The position numbers and the translations under genes were made by a program. A DNA stretch of 55,087 bases from Gordonia amicalis NBRC 100051 = JCM 11271. GTDB taxonomy: Bacteria > Actinomycetota > Actinomycetes > Mycobacteriales > Mycobacteriaceae. Positions 45,201 through 52,322 of the stretch are shown here, in pieces. How positions within the stretch are numbered: position 1 is the stretch's first letter; each line of letters starts with the position of its first letter. The notes under the pieces were generated by a model. That model was not told the DNA's origin. It worked only from the letters and a program-made list of their open reading frames with translations, and searched no databases. The stretch is taken from positions 1 through 55,087 of the forward strand of contig NZ_BANS01000042.1 of the NCBI RefSeq assembly GCF_000332995.1, written 5' to 3'.

Positions 45201-45570
45201 CGGACTGAGCAACGAGGGATGGGCCACGATCATCTCACCGCGCGGTGCCATCGAGGCCCGGGTCCTGGTGACCGACCGGATGAGGCCGTTGACCATCAAC
45301 GGCCGCCAGGTGCACCAGGTGGGCCTTCCGTACCACTGGGGCGTCGGCTCCGACGCCGTGGTCAGCGGCGACGCCGCCAACGACCTCATCGGGGTCACAC
45401 TGGATCCCAACGTGCAGATCCAGGAGTCGAAGGTCGGTTCGTGCGACGTGATCGCCGGCCGCCGGCCCCAGGGTGCCGCCCTGATCGACCTGGTACGTGC
45501 GTACCAGGAGCGTGCCGGGGTGACCACCGAGACCGACAACCAGCACATCACCGGGAAGGCGGAGGAGTAG
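42277..45570 (+). CDS. fdhA: Formate dehydrogenase alpha subunit, selenocysteine-containing (in-frame TGA)
   Basis: Molybdopterin (bis-MGD) enzyme that oxidises formate to CO2. GTG 42277 starts a frame with the 4Fe-4S motif at Cys50, Cys53, Cys57 and Cys85 (VCPFCAVGCGQ ... LCPKG). The frame then meets TGA at 42841-42843 (codon 189) in the context IENQARI-U-HSATVPGLGASFGRGG, where Sec binds molybdenum in known Fdh enzymes. The same frame continues to 45570 with LLGNVGRPGGGIMALRGHAS, DGYFVLGQNPAVGSANGRQA and LVTDRMRPLTINGRQVHQVG (MGD-binding end). Full product about 1097 residues. A SECIS-like hairpin follows the TGA, and tRNA-Sec, selA, selB and selD are all downstream, so read-through with Sec is essentially certain. 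TTAGACT just before the start suggests a short or absent leader. Confidence 0.96.
42852..42878 (+). promoter_or_regulatory. SECIS element of fdhA
   Basis: Hairpin starting 9 bases after the TGA: AACG pairs with CGTT, then after a two-base bulge on the 3' side GTTCCC pairs with GGGGGC (two G-U pairs), closing the loop GGTCT (42862-42866). The E. coli fdhF SECIS has AGGUCU in its loop, where SelB contacts the G and U, and a similar distance from the UGA. The bulge is on the opposite side from the E. coli bulged U. Confidence 0.82.
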
Positions 45571-46647
45571 ATGGGGCAGCTGTCCGGACCGACCGATCCA
45601 ACCTCCGACGTGGGGTGGCACACGCACGAGACCCGCAAAGGGTTCTTCACCGACACCTCGATCTGCATCGGCTGCAAGGCCTGTGAGGTCGCGTGCAAGG
45701 AATGGAATTCCAATCCCCGCGACGGCGACCTCGAACTGACCGGCATGTCGTATGACAACACCGTCGCACTGGGTGCCAGCACATGGCGCCACGTCGCGTT
45801 CATCGAACAGAGCGCCGATCGCATCGCCGAAGCCCGTGAGTCTGGGCGTGCTCTGGTCGGACTCGGCATGCCGTCCATGCCGCCACCACCGCTGGCTGAG
45901 CCGGCACCGAGCGCAGCGAGGCGCCGCGTCGAAGCCACCCCACCGCCACCTCTGCCGGCTGAGCCGGCACCGAGCGCAGCGAGGCGCCGCGTCGAAGCCA
46001 CGCCACCGGACACCCCCGAGTTCCGCTGGCTCATGTCCTCGGACGTCTGCAAACACTGCACCCACGCCGGCTGCCTCGACGTGTGCCCCACCGGGGCACT
46101 GTTCCGCACCGAGTTCGGGACCGTGGTCATCCAGGACGACGTCTGCAACGGGTGCGGAACATGTGTCGCCGGTTGCCCTTTCGGGGTCGTCGAGCGTCGC
46201 GCCGACGGCACCGCCGCGCCGACGACCCGTTCCGGCGAACGCAAGGGTGAGCAACCCGAGGTGCCGAAACGTGGTGTCGCGCAGAAGTGCACGCTCTGTT
46301 ACGACCGGCTCCTCGACGACGAGACACCCGCCTGCGCGCAGACCTGCCCGACCACCTCGATCAGATACGGCGACCACGACGACCTCGTCGCCGACGCTCA
46401 CCGCCGCGTCGCTCAACTCCATGAGCAGGGCATGACCGAAGCGCGTCTCTACGGCGCCAACCCCGACGACGGCGTCGGCGGGACCGGTTCGGTGTTCCTG
46501 CTGCTGGACGAACCCGAGGTCTACGGCCTTCCACCGGACCCGCGCGTGTGCACCGCCGATCTCCCGTCGATGTACAAGCGGGCCGGTGTCGCCGCTGCCG
46601 GGATGCTCGTGGCGGCCGCGCTGTCGTTCGTGCGGGGTGGCCGATGA
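45571..46647 (+). CDS. fdhB: Formate dehydrogenase iron-sulfur (beta) subunit with in-frame repeat insertion
   Basis: A ferredoxin-like subunit of 358 residues passing electrons from FdhA to the membrane subunit. Four Cys clusters are visible: CIGCKACEVACKEWNSNPRD, CKHCTHAGCLDVCPTGALF, CNGCGTCVAGCPFGVVE and CTLCYDRLLDDETPACAQTC, enough for four 4Fe-4S centres. A C-terminal hydrophobic segment (AGVAAAGMLVAAALSF) may anchor it. Between the first and second clusters, residues of about 104-147 include two translated copies of the 46-bp repeat, each giving [14 protein letters not shown] with a 21-residue period. The ATG follows the fdhA stop directly and the stop overlaps the next start (ATGA). 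Confidence 0.93.
   Translation: MGQLSGPTDPTSDVGWHTHETRKGFFTDTSICIGCKACEVACKEWNSNPRDGDLELTGMSYDNTVALGASTWRHVAFIEQSADRIAEARESGRALVGLGMPSMPPPPLAEPAPSAARRRVEATPPPPLPAEPAPSAARRRVEATPPDTPEFRWLMSSDVCKHCTHAGCLDVCPTGALFRTEFGTVVIQDDVCNGCGTCVAGCPFGVVERRADGTAAPTTRSGERKGEQPEVPKRGVAQKCTLCYDRLLDDETPACAQTCPTTSIRYGDHDDLVADAHRRVAQLHEQGMTEARLYGANPDDGVGGTGSVFLLLDEPEVYGLPPDPRVCTADLPSMYKRAGVAAAGMLVAAALSFVRGGR
45891..45999 (+). repeat. 46-bp repeat pair inside fdhB, translated in frame
   Basis: Two full C-type copies at 45891-45936 and 45954-45999 separated by 17 bases, so the period is 63 bases and the reading frame is kept. Both are read in the frame CTG-GCT-GAG, which hides the TGA that ends other genes. The encoded linker is Pro/Ala/Arg-rich. 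This is the only place in the window where the repeat lies wholly within a gene. Confidence 0.95.
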
Positions 46648-47762
46648 CGTCGTCGGAATTCGATTCCTTTCGCCCGCCGGAGCCGCCACGTCGTCACGGA
46701 CGTGGGCTGGGGCGCGGCGGTAAACGCAAGCAGCGCCGGGACTTCGGTCAGGGCGACGGCAACCGCGAGATGTCGATGGTGCCCGACGCCGAATTCTCCT
46801 CCTACTACGGGCATCCGGTGGTCAAACCACCGCCGTGGGACGAGAAGGTCGCCGCCTACCTGTTTCTCGGCGGCGTCGCCGGCGGGTCGGGGGTGCTCGC
46901 AGCAGGCGCCCAGTTGACCGGTCGCGACGCCCTGCGCCGAAACGCCCGGCTCGGCGGACTCGGAGCCGTGGGGCTGGGTGCGATCGCTCTCGTGGCCGAT
47001 CTCGGTCGTCCCGACCGCTTCTACAACATGCTGCGCACCTTCAAGGTGACCTCGCCGATGAGCGTGGGATCGTGGATTCTCTCGGCGTTCAGCGGCGCAC
47101 TCGGCGTGGCCGCGGTCGGTGAGATCGACCGGATGACCGGTTCGCGGCTGCCGCTCGGCGTGCTGCGGCCGGTTCTGCGGGCCGTGGAGGCACCGGCCGG
47201 TCTCGCCGCCGCCGTCGCCGGCCCCCCACTCGCCGTGTACACCGCGGTGCTGCTGTCCGACACCGCAGTACCCACGTGGAACGCCATGCACCGCGACCTG
47301 CCGTTCGTCTTCGTCAGCTCCGCGAGCCTGGCGGCGAGCGGTCTGGCACTCGTCACCACCCCGACCGCCCAGGCCGGCCCGGCGCGCACGCTCGCCACGC
47401 TCGGCGTCGCCGGGGATCTCACCGCGATGCGCCTGATGGAGCGCCGCATGGACCCGGTGACCGCCGAACCCCTGCACGACGGGACAGCGGGCAAGCTCCT
47501 GCGGTGGAGTGAACGTCTCGCCCTCGCGGGCGGCATCGGCGCCCTGGCCGGCGGACGTTCCCGACCGGTCGCCGTCGCATCGGGCCTCGCGTTGCTCGCC
47601 GCATCGGCGTGTACGCGGTTCGGCATCTTCGACGCGGGCATCGAGTCCGCGAAGAACCCGCGCTACACCATCGAACCCCAGAAGCGTCGGCTTGCCGCAC
47701 GACGCGCGGCCGGCATCACCGGCGACTCGATCACCACCGGTCCACCCGTCACCGAATCCTGA
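46644..47762 (+). CDS. nrfD: NrfD/PsrC-type membrane subunit of formate dehydrogenase
   Basis: A 372-residue integral membrane protein, start ATG 46644 overlapping the fdhB stop. The N-terminal 75 residues are charged and cytoplasmic (PEPPRRHGRGLGRGGKRKQR; YYGHPVVKPPPWDEKVAAYL). After that come about eight hydrophobic segments, including AAYLFLGGVAGGSGVLAAGA and IALVADLGRPDRFYNMLRTF, the NrfD family's conserved Asp/Arg region, and KVTSPMSVGSWILSAFSGAL. The subunit has no haem and is thought to hand electrons to the quinone pool, replacing the cytochrome b subunit of E. coli Fdh-N. Its 3' end overlaps convergent selD by 14 bp. Confidence 0.9.
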   Translation: MTSSEFDSFRPPEPPRRHGRGLGRGGKRKQRRDFGQGDGNREMSMVPDAEFSSYYGHPVVKPPPWDEKVAAYLFLGGVAGGSGVLAAGAQLTGRDALRRNARLGGLGAVGLGAIALVADLGRPDRFYNMLRTFKVTSPMSVGSWILSAFSGALGVAAVGEIDRMTGSRLPLGVLRPVLRAVEAPAGLAAAVAGPPLAVYTAVLLSDTAVPTWNAMHRDLPFVFVSSASLAASGLALVTTPTAQAGPARTLATLGVAGDLTAMRLMERRMDPVTAEPLHDGTAGKLLRWSERLALAGGIGALAGGRSRPVAVASGLALLAASACTRFGIFDAGIESAKNPRYTIEPQKRRLAARRAAGITGDSITTGPPVTES

Positions 47763-48744
47763 TCCCCGACCCGGCGACGGTCTCCCCGATCACGGGATAT
47801 CCCGGCACCTCCCCGACGACCAGCAGCCCACCGGAGGTCTGCGCGTCGGCGAGGAACAGCAGGTCGTCCTCGGAGATGCCGTCGTCGGCGCTCAGATGCG
47901 GCTGCACCCAGTCGAGGTTCCGGCGGGTGCCGCCCGAGACGTAGCCGTCGCGGAGCGCCTCACGGGCACCGCTCACCGCCGGGACCGCGCTGCGGTCGAG
48001 CACCGCGCCGACACCCGACGCACGGCACATCTTGTGCAGATGACCGAGCAAACCGAAGCCGGTGACGTCGGTGGCCGCGCGGGCCCCGGCGTCGACGGCA
48101 GCTGCCGATGCCTTCCGGTTCAGCGTGGTCATGAGCGCAATCGCCTCGTCGAACACCTCTCCGGTCTGCTTGTGCCGGTTGTTGAGGAGCCCGACGCCGA
48201 TCGGTTTGGTGAGCGTGATGGGCAGCCCGGCTTCGGCGGCGTCGTTGCGCAGCAGCTTCTCGGGTGCCGCGACGCCGGTGACGGCCATGCCGTACTTGGG
48301 TTCGGGGTCGTCGATGGTGTGCCCGCCGATGACCGGGCACCCGGCCTCGGCGCCGACGGCGAGACCACCCCTCAGCACCTCGGTCATCAGGTCCATCGGC
48401 AGCACACCGCGTGGCCAGCCGACGAGGTTGATCGCGACCACCGGCGTCCCGCCCATCGCGTAGATGTCCGAGAGGGCGTTGGCCGCGGCGATACGGCCCC
48501 ATTCGAACGGGTCGTCGACGACCGGGGTGAAGAAGTCGGCGGTGGACAGCACGGCGAGGTCGTCGCGGATGCGGACCGCCGCGGCGTCGTCACCGTCGTC
48601 GAGCCCGACGATGATGTCGTCACCGACCTGGCCGGTCAGCCCGGCGACCGCCTCCTCGAGTTCACCCGGCGGGATCTTGCACGCACAACCGCCACCGTGG
48701 GCGTAACCGGTCAGTCGGACAGGGGCATCGTTGCTGACAGTCAC
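47749..48744 (-). CDS. selD: Selenide, water dikinase (selenophosphate synthetase)
   Basis: Makes selenophosphate, the Se donor for SelA, from selenide and ATP. GTG 48744 gives 331 residues. The active-site Cys/Lys motif is YAHGGGCACKIPPGELEE (E. coli has GCGCK). Asp residues for ATP/Mg are in DDAAAVRIRDDLAVLSTADF; GRIAAANALSDIYAMGGTPV, PVIGGHTIDDPEPKYGMAVT and ATDVTGFGLLGHLHKMCRAS are SelD/PurM-fold signatures. The active-site position is Cys, so SelD itself is not a selenoprotein here. The frame is open further upstream to 49065, but that would cross the tRNA-Sec gene. Convergent with nrfD and divergent from tRNA-Sec/selA. Confidence 0.96.
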   Translation of the reverse strand: MTVSNDAPVRLTGYAHGGGCACKIPPGELEEAVAGLTGQVGDDIIVGLDDGDDAAAVRIRDDLAVLSTADFFTPVVDDPFEWGRIAAANALSDIYAMGGTPVVAINLVGWPRGVLPMDLMTEVLRGGLAVGAEAGCPVIGGHTIDDPEPKYGMAVTGVAAPEKLLRNDAAEAGLPITLTKPIGVGLLNNRHKQTGEVFDEAIALMTTLNRKASAAAVDAGARAATDVTGFGLLGHLHKMCRASGVGAVLDRSAVPAVSGAREALRDGYVSGGTRRNLDWVQPHLSADDGISEDDLLFLADAQTSGGLLVVGEVPGYPVIGETVAGSGIRIR

Positions 48745-48838
48745 CCTGCCGACCCTAGCGCCGACTGATCGCCGGTGTGCCTGGCGCGGATGAGCCGGGT
48801 CGCGTCCGAGAGGCGACACGATAGGTTGTAGGACACAC

Positions 48839-48933
48839 GGAGGCGTACGGGTCCTGGTGGGCTCCCCGGTCTTCAAAACCGAGGAGGTCGAGTATCTCGG
48901 CCTGGCGGGTTCGATTCCCGTCCGCCTCCGCCA
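48839..48933 (+). tRNA. selC: tRNA-Sec (anticodon TCA)
   Basis: A 95-base tRNA including an encoded CCA end. Acceptor GGAGGCG pairs with CGCCTCC, discriminator G. The anticodon arm is CGGT-CTTCAAA-ACCG with anticodon TCA, reading UGA. The variable arm is long, and the T arm is CGGG-TTCGATT-CCCG. Length, G discriminator and UCA anticodon are diagnostic. It lies between divergent selD and selA, and the repeat begins 7 bases after its CCA. Confidence 0.96.
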
Positions 48934-48940
48934 GGAAAAC

Positions 48941-49028
48941 GCCGGCTGAGCCGGCACCGAGCGTAGCGAGAGCCACCCACCGCCGGCTGAGCCGGTGACG
49001 AGCGAAAGCGAGGAGCCGTGTCGAAGCC
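48941..49028 (+). repeat. Diverged 46-bp repeat pair carrying the selA start
   Basis: A shortened C-type copy at 48941-48970 and a 47-base variant at 48982-49028. The second has GTGACGAGCGAAAGCGAGGA followed by GCCGTGTCGAAGCC; its GAGGAG and GTG (49018) form the ribosome site and start codon of selA. The pair fills the gap between tRNA-Sec and selA. Confidence 0.88.
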
Positions 49029-50346
49029 CCCCGAAGCCGCCGTCCCCGCCGACCCGCGCCGACACATTCCGCGCACGGATGGCCTGCTGGCCCTACCGGC
49101 GGTGGCGGATGCGCGAGATCGACTGGGTGACATGGCTGTTCGGGCGATCATCCGCGATGCCCAGGAGTCGGCTCGTCGTGGCGAGATCCCACCGGAAGAC
49201 GTCGAACCACGAGTCGTCGGAGAATTGACCGCCCGACCTGTCTCGTCGGCTCGGCCGGTCCTCAACGCCACCGGCGTGGTGGTTCACACCAACCTCGGCC
49301 GTGCCCCGTTGTCGGCGGCGGCACTCGAAGCGGTCGTCGCCGCATCGGGCTACGTCGACGTGGAACTCGACCTGCAGACCGGTCAGCGATCCAAACGCGG
49401 TGCGACCACCCGAGCCGCGCTGCTGCAGGCCTGTCCCGCGGCGGGCGATGCCCTGATGGTGAACAACGGGGCGGCGGCCCTGGTCCTCGCTACCACCGCA
49501 CTCGCCGCCGGTCGGGCGGTCGTGATCAGCCGTGGCGAGATGATCGAGATCGGCGCGGGATTCCGGCTCACGGAGCTCATCGCATCCACCGGCGCGCGCC
49601 TGCACGAGGTCGGCACCACCAACCGCACCCATGTCCGCGACTATGCCGAGGCGGTTGCCGGGGACGACGTCGGCGCCATCCTCAAGGTGCATCCGAGCAA
49701 CTTCCGCGTCGAGGGTTTCACCAGCGAGACCTCGCTGACCGAACTGCGCGACCTGGGCCGGACTCACGGCGTGCCGGTGATCGCCGACATCGGTAGCGGA
49801 CTCCTGCAGCCCGATCCCCTCCTCCCCGACGAGCCGGATGCCACCACCGCGCTCACCGCCGGCGCCGACCTGGTCATCGCCAGCGGCGACAAGCTCCTCG
49901 GCGGACCGCAGGCCGGTCTCCTGCTCGGCGACGCCGCACTCGTGCAGCGGTTGGCCAGACATCCGCTGGCTCGCGCTGTGCGCGCCGACAAGCTGGCACT
50001 TGCGGCGATGGAGGCGACGGTCGGCGGTCCGCGGCCGCCGGTCCACGAGTATCTCCATGCCGACGCCGACCGCCTCCGCGCGCGTGCTGAGAGTCTGGGC
50101 GCCGCAACCGGTTTCCCTGTCGTCGAACACGACGGACGGGTCGGCGGCGGGGGCGCGCCAGGTGTACCCCTACGCGGGTGGGCGGTGCGTCTTCCGGTGG
50201 GCGCCGCGCAGCGGCTGCGGCTCGGCGACCCCGCCGTCCTGCCGCGCGTACACGACTCCGCCTGCCTCGTCGACCTGCGTTGCATCCCCGAGGCCGACGA
50301 CGCGAGGGTCCTCGCCGCGATCAAGCAGGCGCTCGCCGATCAGTGA
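49018..50346 (+). CDS. selA: L-seryl-tRNA(Sec) selenium transferase
   Basis: PLP enzyme that turns Ser-tRNA(Sec) into Sec-tRNA(Sec) using selenophosphate. The 442-residue protein shows [80 protein letters not shown] and the PLP Lys292 in [18 protein letters not shown]. The GTG start at 49018 is inside a repeat copy, with GAGGAG three bases ahead; the first residues ([13 protein letters not shown]) are outside the conserved region, so an ancestral start further in is possible (ATG 49078 is out of frame and unusable). Its stop overlaps the selB GTG. Confidence 0.96.
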   Translation: MSKPPEAAVPADPRRHIPRTDGLLALPAVADARDRLGDMAVRAIIRDAQESARRGEIPPEDVEPRVVGELTARPVSSARPVLNATGVVVHTNLGRAPLSAAALEAVVAASGYVDVELDLQTGQRSKRGATTRAALLQACPAAGDALMVNNGAAALVLATTALAAGRAVVISRGEMIEIGAGFRLTELIASTGARLHEVGTTNRTHVRDYAEAVAGDDVGAILKVHPSNFRVEGFTSETSLTELRDLGRTHGVPVIADIGSGLLQPDPLLPDEPDATTALTAGADLVIASGDKLLGGPQAGLLLGDAALVQRLARHPLARAVRADKLALAAMEATVGGPRPPVHEYLHADADRLRARAESLGAATGFPVVEHDGRVGGGGAPGVPLRGWAVRLPVGAAQRLRLGDPAVLPRVHDSACLVDLRCIPEADDARVLAAIKQALADQ

Positions 50347-52160
50347 GGTCTCGCGCGAAGTACGTGGTGGCCACCGCGGGGCACGTCGACCACGGCAAGT
50401 CGACGCTGGTGCGTGCACTCACCGGTATCGAGCCGGACCGCTGGGAGGAGGAACGACGCCGCGGTCTGACGATCGACCTCGGATTCGCCTGGACGACACT
50501 GCCATCGGGCGCAGATGTCGCCTTCGTCGATGTCCCCGGCCACGAGCGGTTCATCCCCAACATGCTGGCCGGACTCGGTCCCGCGCCGGTCGTACTGTTC
50601 GTCGTCGCCGCCGACGAGGGCTGGAGTGCCCAGTCCGACGATCACCGGGACGCGCTCGCCGCGCTTGGTGTCGAGCACGGGCTGTTGGTGATCTCGCGTG
50701 CGGATCGCGCGGCGGAGAATCACATCGATGACGTGATCGCCACCGCTCGTGTCGAATTGGCCCGGACCGGACTGGCGGAGGCACCGGCGGTCGTGACCTC
50801 CGCTCCCACCGGCCGTGGCCTCGATGAACTGCGCCGCACCCTCGACACGGTCCTCGCGCAGACGCCATCCCCTTCGACGTCGGGGCGCGTCCGCCTCTGG
50901 ATCGACCGGGTTTTCACCCGCACCGGAGCAGGCACGGTGGTCACCGGCACGCTGCCCTCGGGCACGATCGGGGTCGGTGACATCATGGAGCTGATGGGCC
51001 CCGACGGGCACCGGCCGGTCGACATCCGCGGATTGCAGAGCGAGGGAACATCTCTCACGACCGCGGCGCCGGTCAGCCGGGTCGCCGTCAATCTCCGTGG
51101 TGTCGGCGTCGACACCCTCGCGCGCGGAGACGCTCTCGTCACTCCGGGAGTCTGGCATTCGTCGGTCGAGGCAGACATCCGCCGCGTCGGTGGCGTCCCG
51201 TTCGACGATGCTCCCGAGCACCTCGTCGTCCACATCGGAACCGCTGCACTGACAGCCCGCCTGCGCCGCTTCGACTCCGACCACGCACGCCTGACATTCG
51301 CACGTGCCGTGCCACTGTCCCGGGGTGATCGTCTCGTGTTGCGAAATCCCGGTCAGCGCATCGTCGGTGGCGGGATCGTCCTGCACCCCGATCCGCCCCG
51401 GCTCCGTCGCCGCGGCGACTCAGCACGCCGGACGGCCGTCCTGGCCGGGATGAGCGAAGACGGCGGCGCCGCGGAAGAGGTCGCCCGACGTGGCGCAGTG
51501 CGCGTTCCGGATCTGCATCGGCTCGGCCTCGTCCACGACGGTGAGATGCCACCGCCGGGGGTTCGTGTCATCGACGAGTGGTGGGTCGACGAATCCACCT
51601 GCGCGGCATGGGCCCGGCGCCTGCATGACGCGGTCCTCGGAGTTCATGAGCGTGAGCCCATGTCCGCCGGCCTGTCGACGTCAGGGGTTCCTTCGTTGCT
51701 GAATCTCCCTGACGGAGCACTGTTACCGACGGTGATCGCCGACGCCGGACTCACGTCGTCCGACGGCCATCTCTCGATCCCGGGCCATGTCCCGGATCTC
51801 GGTGACGCCGACGAAGCGATGAGCGCTCTGGAGCGCCGTCTGGCCGAGCAACCGTTCCGCGCTCCCGAGGCGGACGATCTCTCCGCGCTCGGCTTGGGGA
51901 CCAGGGAGCTCGCGGCTGCCGAGCGCACCGGCCGCATCCTGCGATTGCGCGACGGCGTGGTGTTGTTGCCGACCGCGCCGGCGCTGGCCATGCGGACCCT
52001 CGCCGCGCTCGACCAGCCGTTCACGACCAGCGAGGCCCGCCAGGCGCTCGCCACGACGAGACGCGTGGCGATCCCACTGCTCGAGCACCTCGACGCCCGC
52101 GGTTGGACCCGCCGCCTCGACGCCGGGCATCGAGAGGTCGTGCGCCCCACCGCCGGCTGA
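50343..52160 (+). CDS. selB: Selenocysteine-specific elongation factor
   Basis: Delivers Sec-tRNA to ribosomes stalled at a UGA followed by a SECIS hairpin. GTG 50343 overlaps the selA stop. Residues 12-21 are the G1 loop [11 protein letters not shown]2/G3 are [12 protein letters not shown] and [17 protein letters not shown]; the G4 region reads [11 protein letters not shown], with SRAD in place of the more common TKxD. Domains II-III follow ([20 protein letters not shown]), then winged-helix repeats to residue 605 that bind the SECIS (for example [18 protein letters not shown]). The last residues PTAG and the TGA stop lie inside the repeat at 52152, so the native C-terminus may have been trimmed or extended by a few residues. 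Confidence 0.95.
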   Translation: MRSRAKYVVATAGHVDHGKSTLVRALTGIEPDRWEEERRRGLTIDLGFAWTTLPSGADVAFVDVPGHERFIPNMLAGLGPAPVVLFVVAADEGWSAQSDDHRDALAALGVEHGLLVISRADRAAENHIDDVIATARVELARTGLAEAPAVVTSAPTGRGLDELRRTLDTVLAQTPSPSTSGRVRLWIDRVFTRTGAGTVVTGTLPSGTIGVGDIMELMGPDGHRPVDIRGLQSEGTSLTTAAPVSRVAVNLRGVGVDTLARGDALVTPGVWHSSVEADIRRVGGVPFDDAPEHLVVHIGTAALTARLRRFDSDHARLTFARAVPLSRGDRLVLRNPGQRIVGGGIVLHPDPPRLRRRGDSARRTAVLAGMSEDGGAAEEVARRGAVRVPDLHRLGLVHDGEMPPPGVRVIDEWWVDESTCAAWARRLHDAVLGVHEREPMSAGLSTSGVPSLLNLPDGALLPTVIADAGLTSSDGHLSIPGHVPDLGDADEAMSALERRLAEQPFRAPEADDLSALGLGTRELAAAERTGRILRLRDGVVLLPTAPALAMRTLAALDQPFTTSEARQALATTRRVAIPLLEHLDARGWTRRLDAGHREVVRPTAG

Positions 52161-52250
52161 GCCGGCACCGAGCGCAGCGAGGCGCCGCGTCAAAGCCCCC
52201 CACCGCCGGCTGAGCCGGCACCGAGCGCAGGGAGGCGCCGCGTCGAAGCC
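52152..52250 (+). repeat. 46-bp repeat pair at the end of selB
   Basis: Full C-type copies at 52152-52197 and 52205-52250, 7 bases apart, with single-base differences from the fdhB copies (CAAAGCC; GCAGGGAGG). The TGA in GGCTGAGCC of the first copy (52158-52160) is the selB stop codon. Confidence 0.94.
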
Positions 52251-52275
52251 CGCCCCTCGCCCGGAACGACGACAA

Positions 52276-52300
52276 GGGCCCACCCCGGAGGGATGGGCCC
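52276..52300. terminator. Hairpin between convergent selB and clpB
   Basis: GGGCCCA - 11 bases - TGGGCCC, a 7-bp perfect GC stem preceded by AA on the left. It is the only good hairpin in the 72 bp between the repeat pair and the clpB stop. No T-run, as is common in high-GC actinobacteria. Confidence 0.6.
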
Positions 52301-52322
52301 CTGTCACTTGCTGTCAGGCCTC

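Noticed and set aside
47749..49065. SelD with a 107-residue N-terminal extension
   Set aside because: The extension would run through the tRNA-Sec gene; family similarity starts at GTG 48744.
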